DNA of 64,000 bases from contig NC_088306.1 of assembly GCF_032854445.1 (NCBI RefSeq), positions 3,282,373 to 3,346,372 on the forward strand. The letters are read 5' to 3'. Of this stretch, positions 12,201 through 23,239 are shown piece by piece; position 1 is the first letter of the stretch, and each line of letters starts with the position of its first letter. The stretch is from Liolophura sinensis (taxonomy: Eukaryota; Mollusca; Polyplacophora; Chitonida; Chitonidae). The translations under genes and the position numbers were made by a program. A model generated the notes under the pieces. That model did not search any database, was not told the origin of the DNA, and was given only the letters and a program-made list of their open reading frames with translations.

Positions 12201-14720
12201 CCTGATGGGTTCACTCCAGGGGTATGTGTAAACTGATGTATCCCCGAAGTTTCGTCATATTCGGTCGGGATTGTTTTGCATTTCAACCAATCAAATCAGT
12301 AGAACTTTGTATGAATGGTCATAAAGTGCGATATACAAAGCATTACCAGATATTTAGTGAAGGGCATCAAGGTTATTGAGCAAGGCTAACACCCATCAAC
12401 CAAACAATCAAAACAAAAAAAAAAAAAGCAGTCAAAAGACAAAAAAGCTTAATAGTATGAAATTGTTATTCAGTTCAGTGGTTTGCCACTGTTTTTTTTT
12501 TACCTTAATCCTTAAGTTATCACTATGCGTATGTAATTTTTGTTTTTCAGGTATTGGCAATGGATTTCTTTATGGCAACACTCTTGTAATGGTAGGAAAG
12601 TACTTCAAGAAGCGACGGTCTTTGGCAAGTGGTCTGACCCTAGCTGGGAGCAGTGTCGGACAGTTCGCACTGCCACCCTTGATACAGTACTTCATCAACA
12701 CTTACACTGTGAAAGGAGCATTGCTCTTGTTGGGAGGAATATATTTCCACGTGACATTCTTTGGCGCGCTTTTAAGACCGCTGTCATCATACAGACCCCA
12801 GAAGAACGCCAAAGACGTTGAATTAGCCAATGGGGAAGTAGGAGAAAATAGGACGTTGGATTTGACGGTAACCATCGAGCCGAGCGCTTGTGCCAAGGGC
12901 GTTAATCGAGAGGATCTTTGTTGTGGCGAGGTAAAGTCAGTTGAAAAGGAGAACAGCGCTGATAATAGTGACTGCGAAAAACTACAGTCAACATCCCTTT
13001 TAGAATTGCCCATTAATGACGCTGACACTCCAAACGGCCTGTCAAAACCTTGCTGCACTTCCGGTTGTACCATTCCGAAATTCCTAGACTTTTCAGTGCT
13101 GAAAAACAGAAAATGTCTTCTGTATTCTTTTGTTATGTTTTTCATGTTTTTCGGCTATTTCAACTTCATTATATTCTTGCCGAGCATTGCCTTCACACGC
13201 GGTATCGTTGAGTACCAGAAGGCGGCTCTGGTGTCCGTCGGTGGCGTGTCGGACTTGGTCGCCAGGATCTTGTGTGGATTCGTCTCAGACCTGAACATTG
13301 TCCAACGGTACAAAATCATGAGCGTCTGTAGTGTGCTGGTCGGTGTCAACATTCTCCTCTTCGCTTGGTCTCAGACATTCTGGCAGATGGCCGTACAAAG
13401 CGGTGCCTACGGCTTCTTTGGAGGGGGTTACATCATGCTGGTTCCGCTTGTCCTTATTGACTTCGTGGGGCTGGACTTACTGCCTCGAGCTCTAGCGCCA
13501 GTTCTCTTCCTGCAAGGTTCTGGGGCAGCCGTTGGGCAGGTTTTTTTAGGTAAGTCTTTTAATTCTTATGTACGAAATAATGACTGCTCCGATAAACGTG
13601 TTACCTTAAGCATGACATCTAAAAGGCTATATTTCTCAGAACAGTTTGAACTCTGACCTTACAGCCTGTCCTAATTCCATCTGAAGGTAAATGTACATAT
13701 AAATCATCTCAATGCGACGAGTTCATAGTGTCGCGTTTTGGAACGTAAATAAAACCCGGTGGACTGCTTGACGATTCGATAATAATTTCAATAAGCAAAG
13801 TTTGCAGTGGCATTGGCTTATCCAATTCTAGCTCTTTTCAGCATGCAAAGAGTTTACGGTCCAAAGAGCTACTTACTTGACCGTATAAGGCGACCCTGTG
13901 TGCTTTGGGTATAATCCCATACGTTATGCTAGGCCTGACCTGATATTTTATAAAGTTGATCAAGGTTATAGAGCAAGGCTTAACTTTACAACTGCATTGA
14001 TACTGAACGGTCAGTCGTTTTTGAATATTAGCAAGACGTATATTTTGATTGTAATGTAACAAAACACTTAAAGCACAGAGAGTAAAACGAGAGCATGGAC
14101 GACATTATGAGAATTGGCATTGACCTTCCGTATTCTTCGAGAGATTGTTTTAAGATTGAACGAGGGCGATATGAAATCAGCCATTAGCCAGGCCATGTCA
14201 AATACGCATCTGTGCACTCGCTACTGGAGACCTGTTCAGCCCCAATCTGTGATGGGTCAAATGTCAGAATACTGTGATCTGATGTCTTCAGAATAGCATT
14301 CCAGTGAGGCACCACCCTGTGTTTGTCATCACTGGGACCAGTCTGCAAAAAGACAACACTCTCATTATTTACACATGTAAAACAAGAAATAAACATTCAA
14401 TAACATGATGGCAATCAAAATAATCCCTGACTGGCTGCTTTAAGCGTCAGAATCGCGTATTAGCTCCACACTTGCCTCTCGGTAAAAATAAAACTGTCTT
14501 CTGATTTTCCCTTCCAGGCTGGATCCGTGACATCACTGGTGACTTCACAGCAGTTCTTATGGTTTGTGGTATCTGTAATCTGATTGGTGGGCTTTCAATC
14601 CTGCTCTACCCACTGGTCAAGAAATGGGAAGAGGAAAGAATCAGCGAAAAGAATAAAGATTTGGCCAACCATCCACCTTCTGACAAAGAAGCGACATCGA
14701 CGAATCAGATTGTTTCGTGA
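9265..14720 (+). CDS. SLC16/monocarboxylate transporter-like gene, paralogue 1 (5 exons, 516 aa)
   Basis: Exons by GT/AG borders and reading frame: 9265-9325, 9669-9812, 10112-10255, 12551-13549, 14518-14720; every intron is phase 1. The product begins MARARDGPPIDGGWGWIVVI, carrying the family's N-terminal DGGWGW signature. Residues 134-144 (YFKKRRSLASG) match the conserved MCT motif after TM4-5. K34 in TM1, and D351 and R355 in TM8 (DLVAR), align by motif with human MCT1 K38, D309 and R313, the residues tied to proton and substrate translocation. A long hydrophilic loop (about residues 195-290) lies where the TM6-TM7 cytosolic loop is expected, and the charged tail is cytosolic. The family moves monocarboxylates or related solutes across the plasma membrane through 12 TM helices; the substrate here cannot be read from sequence. 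ATG 9265 sits in a strong context (accATGg); an in-frame ATG at 9226 would add 13 residues. The SLC16-like assignment is secure, the subtype is not. Confidence 0.93.
10650..11060 (+). mobile_element. SINE family 2, full length, in intron 3 of transporter 1
   Basis: The tRNA-like head (GATAGCACAGTTGGTAGAGT A box; GATCCAGGGTC B-box region) leads through AGAGCGGTGGAAATCC to ATGTTAAACCCCAAGCACTC with an (ACTC)n tail. About 55 bp of the tail region is duplicated in tandem (ending at about 11000 and 11057). Other copies are at 37.5 and 56.4 kb on the minus strand. Confidence 0.8.
11086..11166. repeat. Short imperfect palindrome
   Basis: ATATTGGCTTCGCCAATTAA ... pairs with TTAACCGACAAAGCCAAGTA around a short loop; AATATTTTTC / GAAAAATATT extends the stem. 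It is MITE-like or a hairpin remnant in intron 3 of transporter 1. Confidence 0.5.
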
Positions 14721-15160
14721 GTGAGTATAGGAAGAGGTTTGCCAGTATTTTAGGAATGACTTTCGAGAGACCAATGACGTCATGTACTAGAATTTTACCC
14801 CAGCCGGCAAGGTACAGGCATTAAGCCTGGCGGTAGTTTGCGAAGAGTGGTCGTTTATTCCTACCACAAACCTGGCAGCTGGCATACATGTATAAATGAG
14901 TACCGCGTTACACCTGTGAAATAATATTTTGATTCATTTCAGTGGGATGAAATGATACAAGGTGTAAATACTTTATAGTAATGTGATATCGTAATTTTGT
15001 TATATAATACGTAGAACATTTCAGTATGATTTTGGTTTCTTTTGGCTGCCTTACAAATGCATGTAGCAATCTGTGTTTGTCGCGCAATGTGCCTCGAGTG
15101 TTATAATCTCCTTTTTCAGCCAAGGCACTTGTAAATAATAATAATAAATCAATAAATGAT
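14721..15160 (+). terminator. 3' UTR and polyadenylation signals of transporter 1
   Basis: Two canonical AATAAA hexamers lie at 15143-15148 and 15151-15156, about 425 bases after the stop codon. They are the first good signals downstream of the gene, so the transcript most likely ends about 15-30 bases beyond them. The stretch between shows no other coding sequence. Confidence 0.6.
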
Positions 15161-15546
15161 ACTGTAACTCTGGGCTGTATTCATTTTGTTGAAAAACGTT
15201 TTTTAAGAAAGAATGATAAACAGAAGAGCAAACATGAAACGACTGTTAATTGGAGATATTGCTTTTTTAATTAAAGCAGATAGACAGGCATATGTTTTCA
15301 GTGGTGGAACAATCCACAATAACTTTTGGGGCGATTTGGTGATTTTTGGGGGATGCAAACACTTGTACTGTTCACGGCTTGTCAGGTGCACTTGTATGTG
15401 AATGTATTCCAGTCTTAAGTCCCATTGTGCCAGAAATGAATCAAAATTATTACATGTTTATATGGGGAAAATGGTAATGTCGATTACTGAAGCTAAGACA
15501 GCTTCTTGATACCTATCGTCATATTCCACGTAGATTAAAATGTGAG

Positions 15547-15586
<40 letters not shown>

Positions 15587-16169
15587 TTTGTTGAGCGTTT
15601 GAAACTTTGCTAGGCTGAAATCCATGGCTTGTGTGTGTTGTATTTGTATACTGTACTTGGTTTTTATCTTTCTTTTTGCTTAACGATAATCCTTTGTGGT
15701 ATATTCTGAAGTAATGAATTCAGACAAATATTTTAGTTTTTTTAGCACAAATTTTAGTGAGTGCTGTGCTTTATGGGATTTTTTTAGTGTTGTCTTGTTA
15801 TCTACTGTTATCCGTTGTTGTATTTTGCTGTATAAGTCATGTTTTTTTTTTCGTTCCACATGCATTTAGTCATGATCTTTGAACAGAGATTGTATAACAT
15901 TTGACCTACAAAAATCTAGTCGTAAAATGGTATTTTATTTGTCGACATCATATCTAGTTCATCGAAATTTCATGCTCGTTACGAATCATTGCACTGAATC
16001 AAGTTTACATTACATATCAGCGTGTTTTAGTTACCAAAGCCATTTCAAATGCTTGACAATTTTACCATGGGCCTATAAGGATATAGGACAAGACAAGATC
16101 TGTTTTGTGTTGTGGGTGGTATAGGTGAACTAAGATGTCAGATCATGACGGATCAAGGTTACAGAGTAA
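15161..16169. other. Gene-free stretch downstream of transporter 1
   Basis: AT-rich sequence with short frames on both strands, none with splice context or recognisable protein. Apart from the TTA run nothing stands out. Confidence 0.5.
15551..15586. repeat. (TTA)n microsatellite
   Basis: A pure run of TTA triplets downstream of transporter 1. Confidence 0.95.
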
Positions 16170-16442
16170 GTACTGACTTGTTCCTTACACTGACTTGTTC
16201 CTTACACTGACTTGTTCCTTATGCTGACTTGTTCCTTACACTGACTTGTTCCTTACACTGGCTTGTTCCTTACACTGACTTGTTCCTTACACTGGCTTGT
16301 TCTATACACAGGCTTGTTCCTTATACTGACTTGTTCCTTATACTGACTTGTTCCTTATACTGACTTGTTCCTTATACTGAATTGTGTCTTATACTGACTT
16401 GTTCCTTATACTGAATTGTGTCTTATACTGACTTGTGTCTTA
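16170..16442. repeat. 17-bp minisatellite, about 16 copies
   Basis: The unit CTGACTTGTTCCTTACA repeats head to tail with variants (TTATA, TTATG, GTGTC). It passes directly into a longer, more degenerate repeat. Confidence 0.9.
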
Positions 16443-16710
16443 CTAGATCTGAGGTAACGCGAATCTCACTAAAGTTAGATGTAGTACGTGAGGTAACACC
16501 AAAATCTCATGCAATGAAGTCGGATCTAGTATAGCTGCTCTGGGTACTGACTTGTCGCTATCTAGATCTGAGGTAAATCTGATCTCATTCCAGCCGTATC
16601 TGCCTAGTAGCCGCTCCCTGTACCTACTTGTCACTCACTGAATATTTGGTAACACCAATCTCACTAGTCATGTCTAGTAGCTGCGCCTTATACTGACTTT
16701 CCCCAGTCAC
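16432..16710. repeat. Degenerate approximately 105-bp tandem repeat, about 2.5 copies
   Basis: The order TACTGACTTGT, TAGATCTGAGGTAA, ATCTCA(C/T)T, CTAGTAG(C)TGC recurs near 16434, 16545 and 16612. The TACTGACTTGT part is the same sequence that forms the 17-bp array just upstream. Confidence 0.55.
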
Positions 16711-17167
16711 AGCAGAGCTACGGCTAACTACGACCTTAGCGATTTGTGTCGATTTTTTTTATCATGGTTAATCATGGCCGATTTACCCGATGGAATTCCC
16801 AAGAAATTAGTTGCAGTCATATCTGAACTGACCATTAAAGTCTTGTATGTAAGGTTACATAGCCCAGTGAATTATGCCACTGAGTTACCCCCCCCTTCAG
16901 ACAACAGTTAGAAGGCGCTATGCTAATCTTGGTCATGGGCCACAACTGTTGAATCTTTCCTATTCCTGTAAGTGTTCAGTGCCAGATAGGAGAGTTACCA
17001 GTTGCTACGTGTACTTGCTCTTGCTTAATTTGAATACATGTAGGATTTATTTTCAATCAATTCTAGTTATAAATATAGGATTTTTGCTGAGCAGATATGG
17101 TATGTTTTATTTTTATACTGCTTTTTTCATGGCTCTGTATTACCATTATTACTACTGCTGTTATTAA

Positions 17168-17352
17168 TACTGGTCTCAGTCCCGCTCATGCTGGATTCCT
17201 TTCCCGCCGTAAGTGGGAAGGTCTGCACCAACCTGCGGATGGGTGTCCCTCGGGCTCTGCCTGGTTTCCTCCCACCATAATGCTGACCGCTGTCGTAAAA
17301 GTGAAACATTCACGGCGTAAAACACCAATCAAACAAATAAATAAATTAATTA
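17168..17352 (+). mobile_element. SINE family 1, 5'-truncated
   Basis: Contains CTCATGCTGGATTCCTTTCC, GTGGGAAGGTCTGCACCAAC, GGTTTCCTCCCACCATAATG and CGTAAAACACCAATCAAACA. The tRNA head is missing. Confidence 0.85.
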
Positions 17353-17606
17353 ATACTGCTACGTCACAGTTGTGTTTTAATTTGTTTGTTGTGTTTTTTA
17401 TCATATTTTGTGTTTTGTATTGTGTTTCACCCGGTCAAATGGCAGTATTTATGCTTCTCATTTAAAGGGGCAAAGTTGTCTTATGTTGCATTTTGAGAAG
17501 CTGGGTATAGATGTTAGGGGCAACCTTGTATTGCATGTACACGTAACTGTATGGTACGCGTGTTTAACCGTTATACTCTGTATTTGGTTACAACTTTGGT
17601 AACCAC

Positions 17607-17778
17607 CTAGGGGACTCCGTGGCCGTTCGCACATCCGGGAGCCTCTCACCATTGATGGCTGGTTTCCTGTACGTGGGAAGGTCCTTCAGTAACCTGCGGA
17701 TGGTCGAGGGTTTCCCCGGGCTCTGTCCGGTTTTCCACCACAACACTGGCCGCCGTCGCCTAAGTGAAATAGAGTGAA
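17607..17778 (+). mobile_element. SINE family 1 with internal and 3' deletions
   Basis: Starts GGGGACTCCGTGGCCG (head), loses most of the tRNA part, and continues GTACGTGGGAAGGTCCTTCA to CTGGCCGCCGTCGCCTAAGT, ending before the A-rich tail. Confidence 0.75.
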
Positions 17779-19371
17779 GGAACCGCTGTGACCAATCAGG
17801 TCATCCGTCTTAAGTGGGCACCGCAGACATGACGTCACATGATCACACAACTTGGATTTCTGCAGGAACATGACTGAAGTTATGTGCTGACAGATTTCAG
17901 TCGATGACCTGCGTAATACTATACTATACTCGTACTTTGTAACTGTGAAAACTTGAAACTGTGTTCAACAACCTGCAGTCCTACTTCTCTGTATGGTTTG
18001 CTTCACGGCTGACGGGTTACAGTTACTGTTTGTATTGGTTCACGGATTTTATGAAATGCATCTTTAATTGCTTAATTTTGAACTTTCGCTTTTTTAAGTA
18101 GAATCGAATATTCTTGAGTACGGCGTAAAACACCAACCAAATAATAATGTAGAATCGAGTGTTAAACTCTGAGGTGATATTAGTATAAAGATTCAATAAC
18201 TTTTACCTGTTCTAACAATGTTCGCGTGCTATTTTTCACTGTTTGCGCGCGTATGATAACAGTCGCGCCTGCACGTGTTTGCGCGTGTGTGTAATTTTGA
18301 CAAGGCCGAGTTCGAGATATATGTCGAGTGGACGCTATCCGGCTTCCGTAGTTAAAGTGTAGCGCGAGGAACAGAGCCGGATTTAACACTGTCTGTTGTA
18401 CTCACGCACTGAAATACTTGTCAGTGGTAAATGCCGAGGATAACTGCGCAGAGCTTATTCAACGCAGAAAATCTGTGTCAGGGCCATTATTCCTCGATCA
18501 ACTATTCCCAGCGTGAAGCTGCCGAAACCTTTGCATGGATTCACATTATATAGGACAAATTACTTAATGTATATATACAGTCTTCTCCGGAGAGATCTAA
18601 CTGTAAACGGGAGAATAGACTCGTGTGGAATTGACCGCCATTGAACCAAATTGTGACTTCGGATAATATACTCTTTCAAGGCGTGGGCTTAGAGAGGCCT
18701 GTATTTGTCAAACGCCTTAAGACGTAAGTCAGAAATTCAAGAATAGGTACAAATAAAATGCTTTGCGCTAGAAAGTTAAAAATTTGTGCACAGATTCTTT
18801 ACCGTTTAACGATGTACATGTACTAACCACAATTTGAGTTTTGAGTTAGGCATTTTAAGGACTTGCAATAGTTTAGTTTTTAGTTGCTTGATAAATAGGG
18901 GCCCTGCTCATCCAACATATATCTGCAAATGTAAAATAATAGTCAGGATTTGTAAAATCGCCTGAATTTGTAGAAATTTTTATTAATACCCGAATATATG
19001 AAAGGCTTGTGGCCGGAAAATGTAAAATATTTACCCGAAATGTAAACAGGCAAGCATAAGTGGAGGTGTAAACAGATACCCGAAATGTAAAATTGTCGTT
19101 GTGATTCATATTGGGAGCATGGATATGAGAAGACAGTTTCGTTGCATCTTCCCGACCGAAGTTAACAAAGAAAGTTGACCCTTCCCTTTGACCAAAAAAA
19201 TGACCCGAAAATATTAAACCCCTCCCATCTGATATACACTAACGAACATACATTCAGCTTTAGCTGATATAATGTAAGTAAACAACGAAAAACTAATATA
19301 GAAAGTTTCAAACGTGAATCTCTTGTCTATGGAAGCCAATAGAGGACGTCTTGCTACCTCGACCGTTCTAC
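17779..19371. other. Gene-free stretch
   Basis: No supported gene. Near 18900-19100 a loose recurrence of ACCCGAAATGTAAA-like motifs is visible but is too irregular to define a unit. Confidence 0.45.
18104..18150 (+). mobile_element. SINE family 1, 3'-terminal scrap
   Basis: GAATATTCTTGAGTACGGCG and AAAACACCAACCAAATAATA only. Confidence 0.7.
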
Positions 19372-19472
19372 TGCAAGGCGAGATAACGAGGCAGTGAGGT
19401 AACCAAGTGAGATAACTCACCTGGCTGCCTCGTTACCTCGCTGCGCTATCTCGTTACCTCGCTTCCCTACCT
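19372..19472. repeat. Hairpin built from GCGAGRTAACGAGG motifs
   Basis: GCGAGATAACGAGGCAG is followed about 27 bases later by its near inverse CTGCCTCGTTACCTCGC, and again by CTATCTCGTTACCTCGC. At least four copies of the GAGRTAACGAGG core occur in both orientations. Confidence 0.65.
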
Positions 19473-19639
19473 AAGCGGTGTCTTCTAGGTTCGCCCTAGT
19501 AGTGTTTCACCTTAACAAAATTGGTAAAGCGAATGCCTAAGTTACCCCCTGGGTGACTTAAGAGGATTATTCTATAGGAGTCTCGATAAACATGTAGAGA
19601 AAATAAGAGTACACGGACATATTGAGATCTCAAACTTTA

Positions 19640-20190
19640 TTTAATAGCTCTATGAAAATTACAAATGTAACAAAAAAGAAACAGAATCTGTGTTTTCCAT
19701 AGGTGAATGATTTCAAATTACTGGCGAGCTTCGAATGCCGTTCTTCCAAATAGTTGTTGATCTTTGCACCGTCGTTGTCATGATGATTCCCACCGGGTTT
19801 CTGTGACATTGTCGGCCAGATTGGTCGCTGGTTCTGTGTTGGTTGATTGGCAATCTCAATCCAGACTTCGTCAAGAAGATTCTCTGGTACGAGTGGTAGC
19901 ACGCTGATTCGCCGTGCGAACTTGTGTAGCTCTGTGTCTGTCTGGTAGATGCCTTGGAGTCCTTATTTCTGCACCTGTCTCCCAACACACTGAGTAAAAT
20001 GGAAAAAGCAGCCTTTGACCTCTGGATCGGAGGACATTGTGGACGGCTTTTTCAAAGTCCACCTGAAACCGTGCTGGGTGGGTATCAATATAAGCGTCAT
20101 GTCCGACATTCGTACACCATGCGTAGACCGTAAAGGGCGTTCCAAGTCAATAATCGCAAGATCCATTTCCAAAACAACGTTTACCACTAG
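19640..20190 (-). mobile_element. Decayed MULE (Mutator-like) transposase fragment
   Basis: On the minus strand three stretches match the MULE transposase core as I know it: VDFEKAVHNVLRS (the D..F..A region, about 20018-20060), EVKGCFFHFTQCV (about 19985-20030) and NHHDNDG..NNYLEERHSKL (about 19720-19790), with LPLVPENLLDEVWIEI between them. The first stretch lies in a different frame from the second, and an in-frame TAA follows RQVQK, so the copy is dead. No terminal inverted repeats were found, and no N-terminal part of the gene. It lies immediately beside a reverse-transcriptase remnant. Confidence 0.85.
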
Positions 20191-20454
20191 ATCCCAAAGA
20201 CAAAGGTATGTGAGAAATTATACAAAGCAAAAAAAAAACGCCGGTAACACACAAGAGAGAAGCGGTCATCAGTTTTCATTGATGCCGGGCAGACAGTGGA
20301 TATTCCAGGCATAAATTCCATATCAAAGTTAAAATTAGTAGGCCATGAATGAGTTCCAGGTCAAATAACAATTAAACAAGGCTTCTCCGTCGCGCTTTCA
20401 TTTTGCAACTATTCATAAAGGCATCATGCAGATCTCTATGAGCGTGGCTGCCTT

Positions 20455-21425
20455 TACGGCCCGTAGCCCCAGGTTAAACGGTATTTGATAAATTTGAGAA
20501 ACTTAGAACGAAGGCGTTTGATGGGGTATCCTTGACTAACTAGTTTTTGAATTAACAACTTGTGACGCAGATTAAAATCATCACAATTTACGCAAGATAT
20601 GACAAATGCTACAAAGCGAGATATGTATACGCCATATGCAGGACCCTTTGGTATATTGCTATCCAGATAAGGATAATTTACAATATCAAAATAGAAATTA
20701 TCCCTTTTGTCGTAAAGGCGGCGTGAAAGGAAACCTTATTCGTCTTTGTACGGATATAGATCCAAATAAGATGTACCATCAGGACTATCTGTTGTCTCCT
20801 TTAAATCCAATGAAGGCGGATCGATTTCCTTCACCGCTTTAGCAATATGGGGGTTATTTAACGCCAGTAGATCATCAATTTACCGTTTGATAAATGAAAA
20901 GGATCGAGCTTTAAAGATATTACTATTAAGTGATTTCTGCATATAGTCGTATTCATATGAAAAACAGGTAAAGGTCTGCCAAAAGAGGCGCACAATTGGT
21001 ACCCATTGGAATACCTGTGCAATGTTGAGACATGGTAACCCCGAATTTCACATAGATATTGTTAATGAGAAATTCAAGTAATTCAATTAATAATGTAACA
21101 TCCCATGAGTGGTAACCTTTATAAATAGTAGAACTAAAGAAAGCCTTATTGCTTCTGACGTTAATGTAACCGTGACCTGTTTTAGTAAATACCGAGACAA
21201 TTAACGACAATATTCTTTCAATAAGATCTTTGTGAGGAATCGTAGTATAGAGAGTAGAGAAATCCCATGTGGATACGTCTTTGTACGGTATATGCACATG
21301 AGCATCAAGTTCTTCTGTAAGACGTCTGGAGTTGTTAAGAATCCACATGCAGTTGACACCTGAATTTTTTGTTACAGCACAACGATACTTATTCCAAAAT
21401 GACTTGTTATAGTCGTCGTCACTTT
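20455..21425 (-). mobile_element. Decayed reverse-transcriptase remnant, retroelement of uncertain class
   Basis: Minus-strand coding remnants carry STLYTTIPHKDLIE, GIPMGTNCAPLLADLYLF and, further on, LYDKRDNFYFDIVNYPY and GPAYGVYIS. These match a widespread animal reverse-transcriptase family, possibly Penelope-like. No long terminal repeats, integrase, capsid or endonuclease part is visible. The copy is a broken fossil with several breaks. Confidence 0.75.
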
Positions 21426-21587
21426 TGATTTAACACATGAAACTGAATCATTATACAGGACTTCTTAATTTTAAGAAATGCTTCAGTCAGAATTTGTGGT
21501 AAGATTTACGTCATTTAAGAATTCTGTGACCGGATCTAGAAAAAGTATTTTAGCAGAATTACACTTAAAAACATTAATCTGTTCTAT

Positions 21588-21790
21588 TTAACAGAAAGTC
21601 TGTTGTCTGAGATATGCTAGAATATACTCTGCTATTATAACGCACTATTGTGTCATGTTCAGCATAATATCCTTTTCGTCTAATAGAATCTCTATGTTGA
21701 ATTAATAGAATATGTGTTATATTCAACAGAATAATCTACTGCAATAATAGAGCGCATTCATGCAACACTCAGATAATAGACTTTCCGTTA
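21588..21790. mobile_element. Palindromic MITE-like element, family D copy 1
   Basis: Left arm TTAACAGAAAGTCTGTTGTC (21588 on) is the inverted repeat of the right arm ending near GACTTTCCGTTA (to 21790), with about 50 bp of imperfect pairing each side. A second copy with the same arms is at 25451-25600 and a split copy at about 33560-33990. Confidence 0.6.
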
Positions 21791-22138
21791 GATTTAAAGG
21801 CAAAGAACAGACTAGTATGAAGTACATGTCAGATGAAAAACCATTAAATGTTGTCTGGGAAAATAGTTTGATTTATTTTTTTAGAATATTTTTTGGCCTA
21901 ATAAAATACATTTAAAACTGTGAATTTTACCGTGGTGTTTTCTGACCATTTTGGGACCAGTAATTTTTGAGCTGCTGCGCACCAACAGACCCCCATAGAA
22001 TCCTATGTATTTATTCCATTTTAGTCGGTGAGAAAAATTCTAAAAAAAAATATCAAACTATTTTCCTGGACAGTGTTAAATGGTCTTTCATCTGATAAAT
22101 ACTTTATTTTAGTGTATTCTTTGATTTTAACAGATTAA
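21787..22138. mobile_element. Palindromic MITE-like element, family E copy 1
   Basis: The left arm (about 21795-21886, containing CAGATGAAAAACCATT and GGGAAAATAGTTTGAT) pairs with the right arm (about 22035-22138, containing ATCAAACTATTTTCC and TCTTTCATCTGATAAATACT). Arms are about 90 bp with a loop of about 150 bp. It directly abuts the family D copy to its left. There is no coding sequence. Confidence 0.65.
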
Positions 22139-22330
22139 TTTTTGACTGGGTGAGTGCTTGAGTTTTAACGTAGTACTTAACAATTCTTAAATCATATGAC
22201 GACGAAAGAGTCCTTAGAGTGCAGATGTGTTTTGTGGACCATATTGATAGTGGTTGATACCGATGTTGGATTGCGATGCGGGATTGAACTCGCATCTCGC
22301 CAATCCCACGCAAGGACTGAAAAACAAACA
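22139..22330 (-). mobile_element. Partial SINE family 2-like element
   Basis: GGGTGAGTGCTTGAGTTTTA and ATCATATGACGACGAAAGAG match the reversed 3' end of SINE family 2. A tRNA-like B-box region (GCGGGATTGAACTCGCATCT) lies further along. The body is largely missing. Confidence 0.5.
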
Positions 22331-23239
22331 TCTTCAGTACTGAGACACGATCTATTCCTATGGTTTTAAAAATATATTTATATATTATGTGGCAAAACGC
22401 CAATAAAAGCATGATACGTAATAAACAAAATATTATGATGAAATTATCCTCTGTATATATGGACAAAGATTAAAACAGGATAGAATTTTTCAACTGATAT
22501 AGGCGTGTATAGGTAGCATACAGAAATATAAGCAAGCGCTAAGAGACACGCGAAACGAGGTCAAAATTGTGTTCAAATCTCCATGTTGCTGTTTCTACTA
22601 AAGATCTACGCGAATTATTCCAGGTGCGGAGCATTTGCTTTCGCCGGTTTTTTTTCCACTAATGAACCTGACTGCCAGTGGAAAATTATTGTAGAGTACC
22701 ACGTATGTCGTAAAATTACAACCGGATAAAAATAATACGTATGTTATGACCGTTCATCCTTTACAGTTTTCGTGTTTTCCCATAATATACTCTGTATGCG
22801 TGCGTTTGACTTGAGTTCAGTGGGTGGGCGGGACGGTTTCCTTTTCTCTTCAAGAACTGTTCTACATCCGTACAATAGCAAACAGGTATATATATACACA
22901 CGCACACCCGATGCGCTAAATATTATAACGCAATGTAAAGTAACAGGAATTTTGCTCTACTTTTAATTGTCCTGCCGATCCCAGCGGTATTCCCTCTTCT
23001 CGTTTCCTAAGTCAATATTGAGTTTGTTTCTTGCTTTTTTCAGTACATTCAGAAAGGCATATTCAACGCGCATGTGCGGCGGGGCACGACTGGATTTGAC
23101 CAGTTGAGCCTTGTTTGGTAATAAAAGACTGGGAATCGCCTGACTTGATTTAAATTCAATCAAGTCGTCCTCCAGAAATTGACCGTCGGATGAGAAATTT
23201 CTGACATGACTAAGTAAAAAACGTTTAGCTAAGATCAGA
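22331..23239. other. Gene-free stretch before transporter 2
   Basis: No element recognised. It should contain the promoter and any 5' UTR of transporter 2, but no TATA box or other core motif can be defended. Confidence 0.4.

Noticed and set aside
12376-12550. Extension of transporter 1 exon 4 upstream as an alternative start
   Set aside because: The reading frame is open but the sequence is low-complexity intron ending in a good acceptor (TGTTTTTCAG at 12541-12550); family alignment begins after it.
20015-20314. Plus-strand 99-codon frame
   Set aside because: It is the antisense shadow of the MULE transposase remnant.
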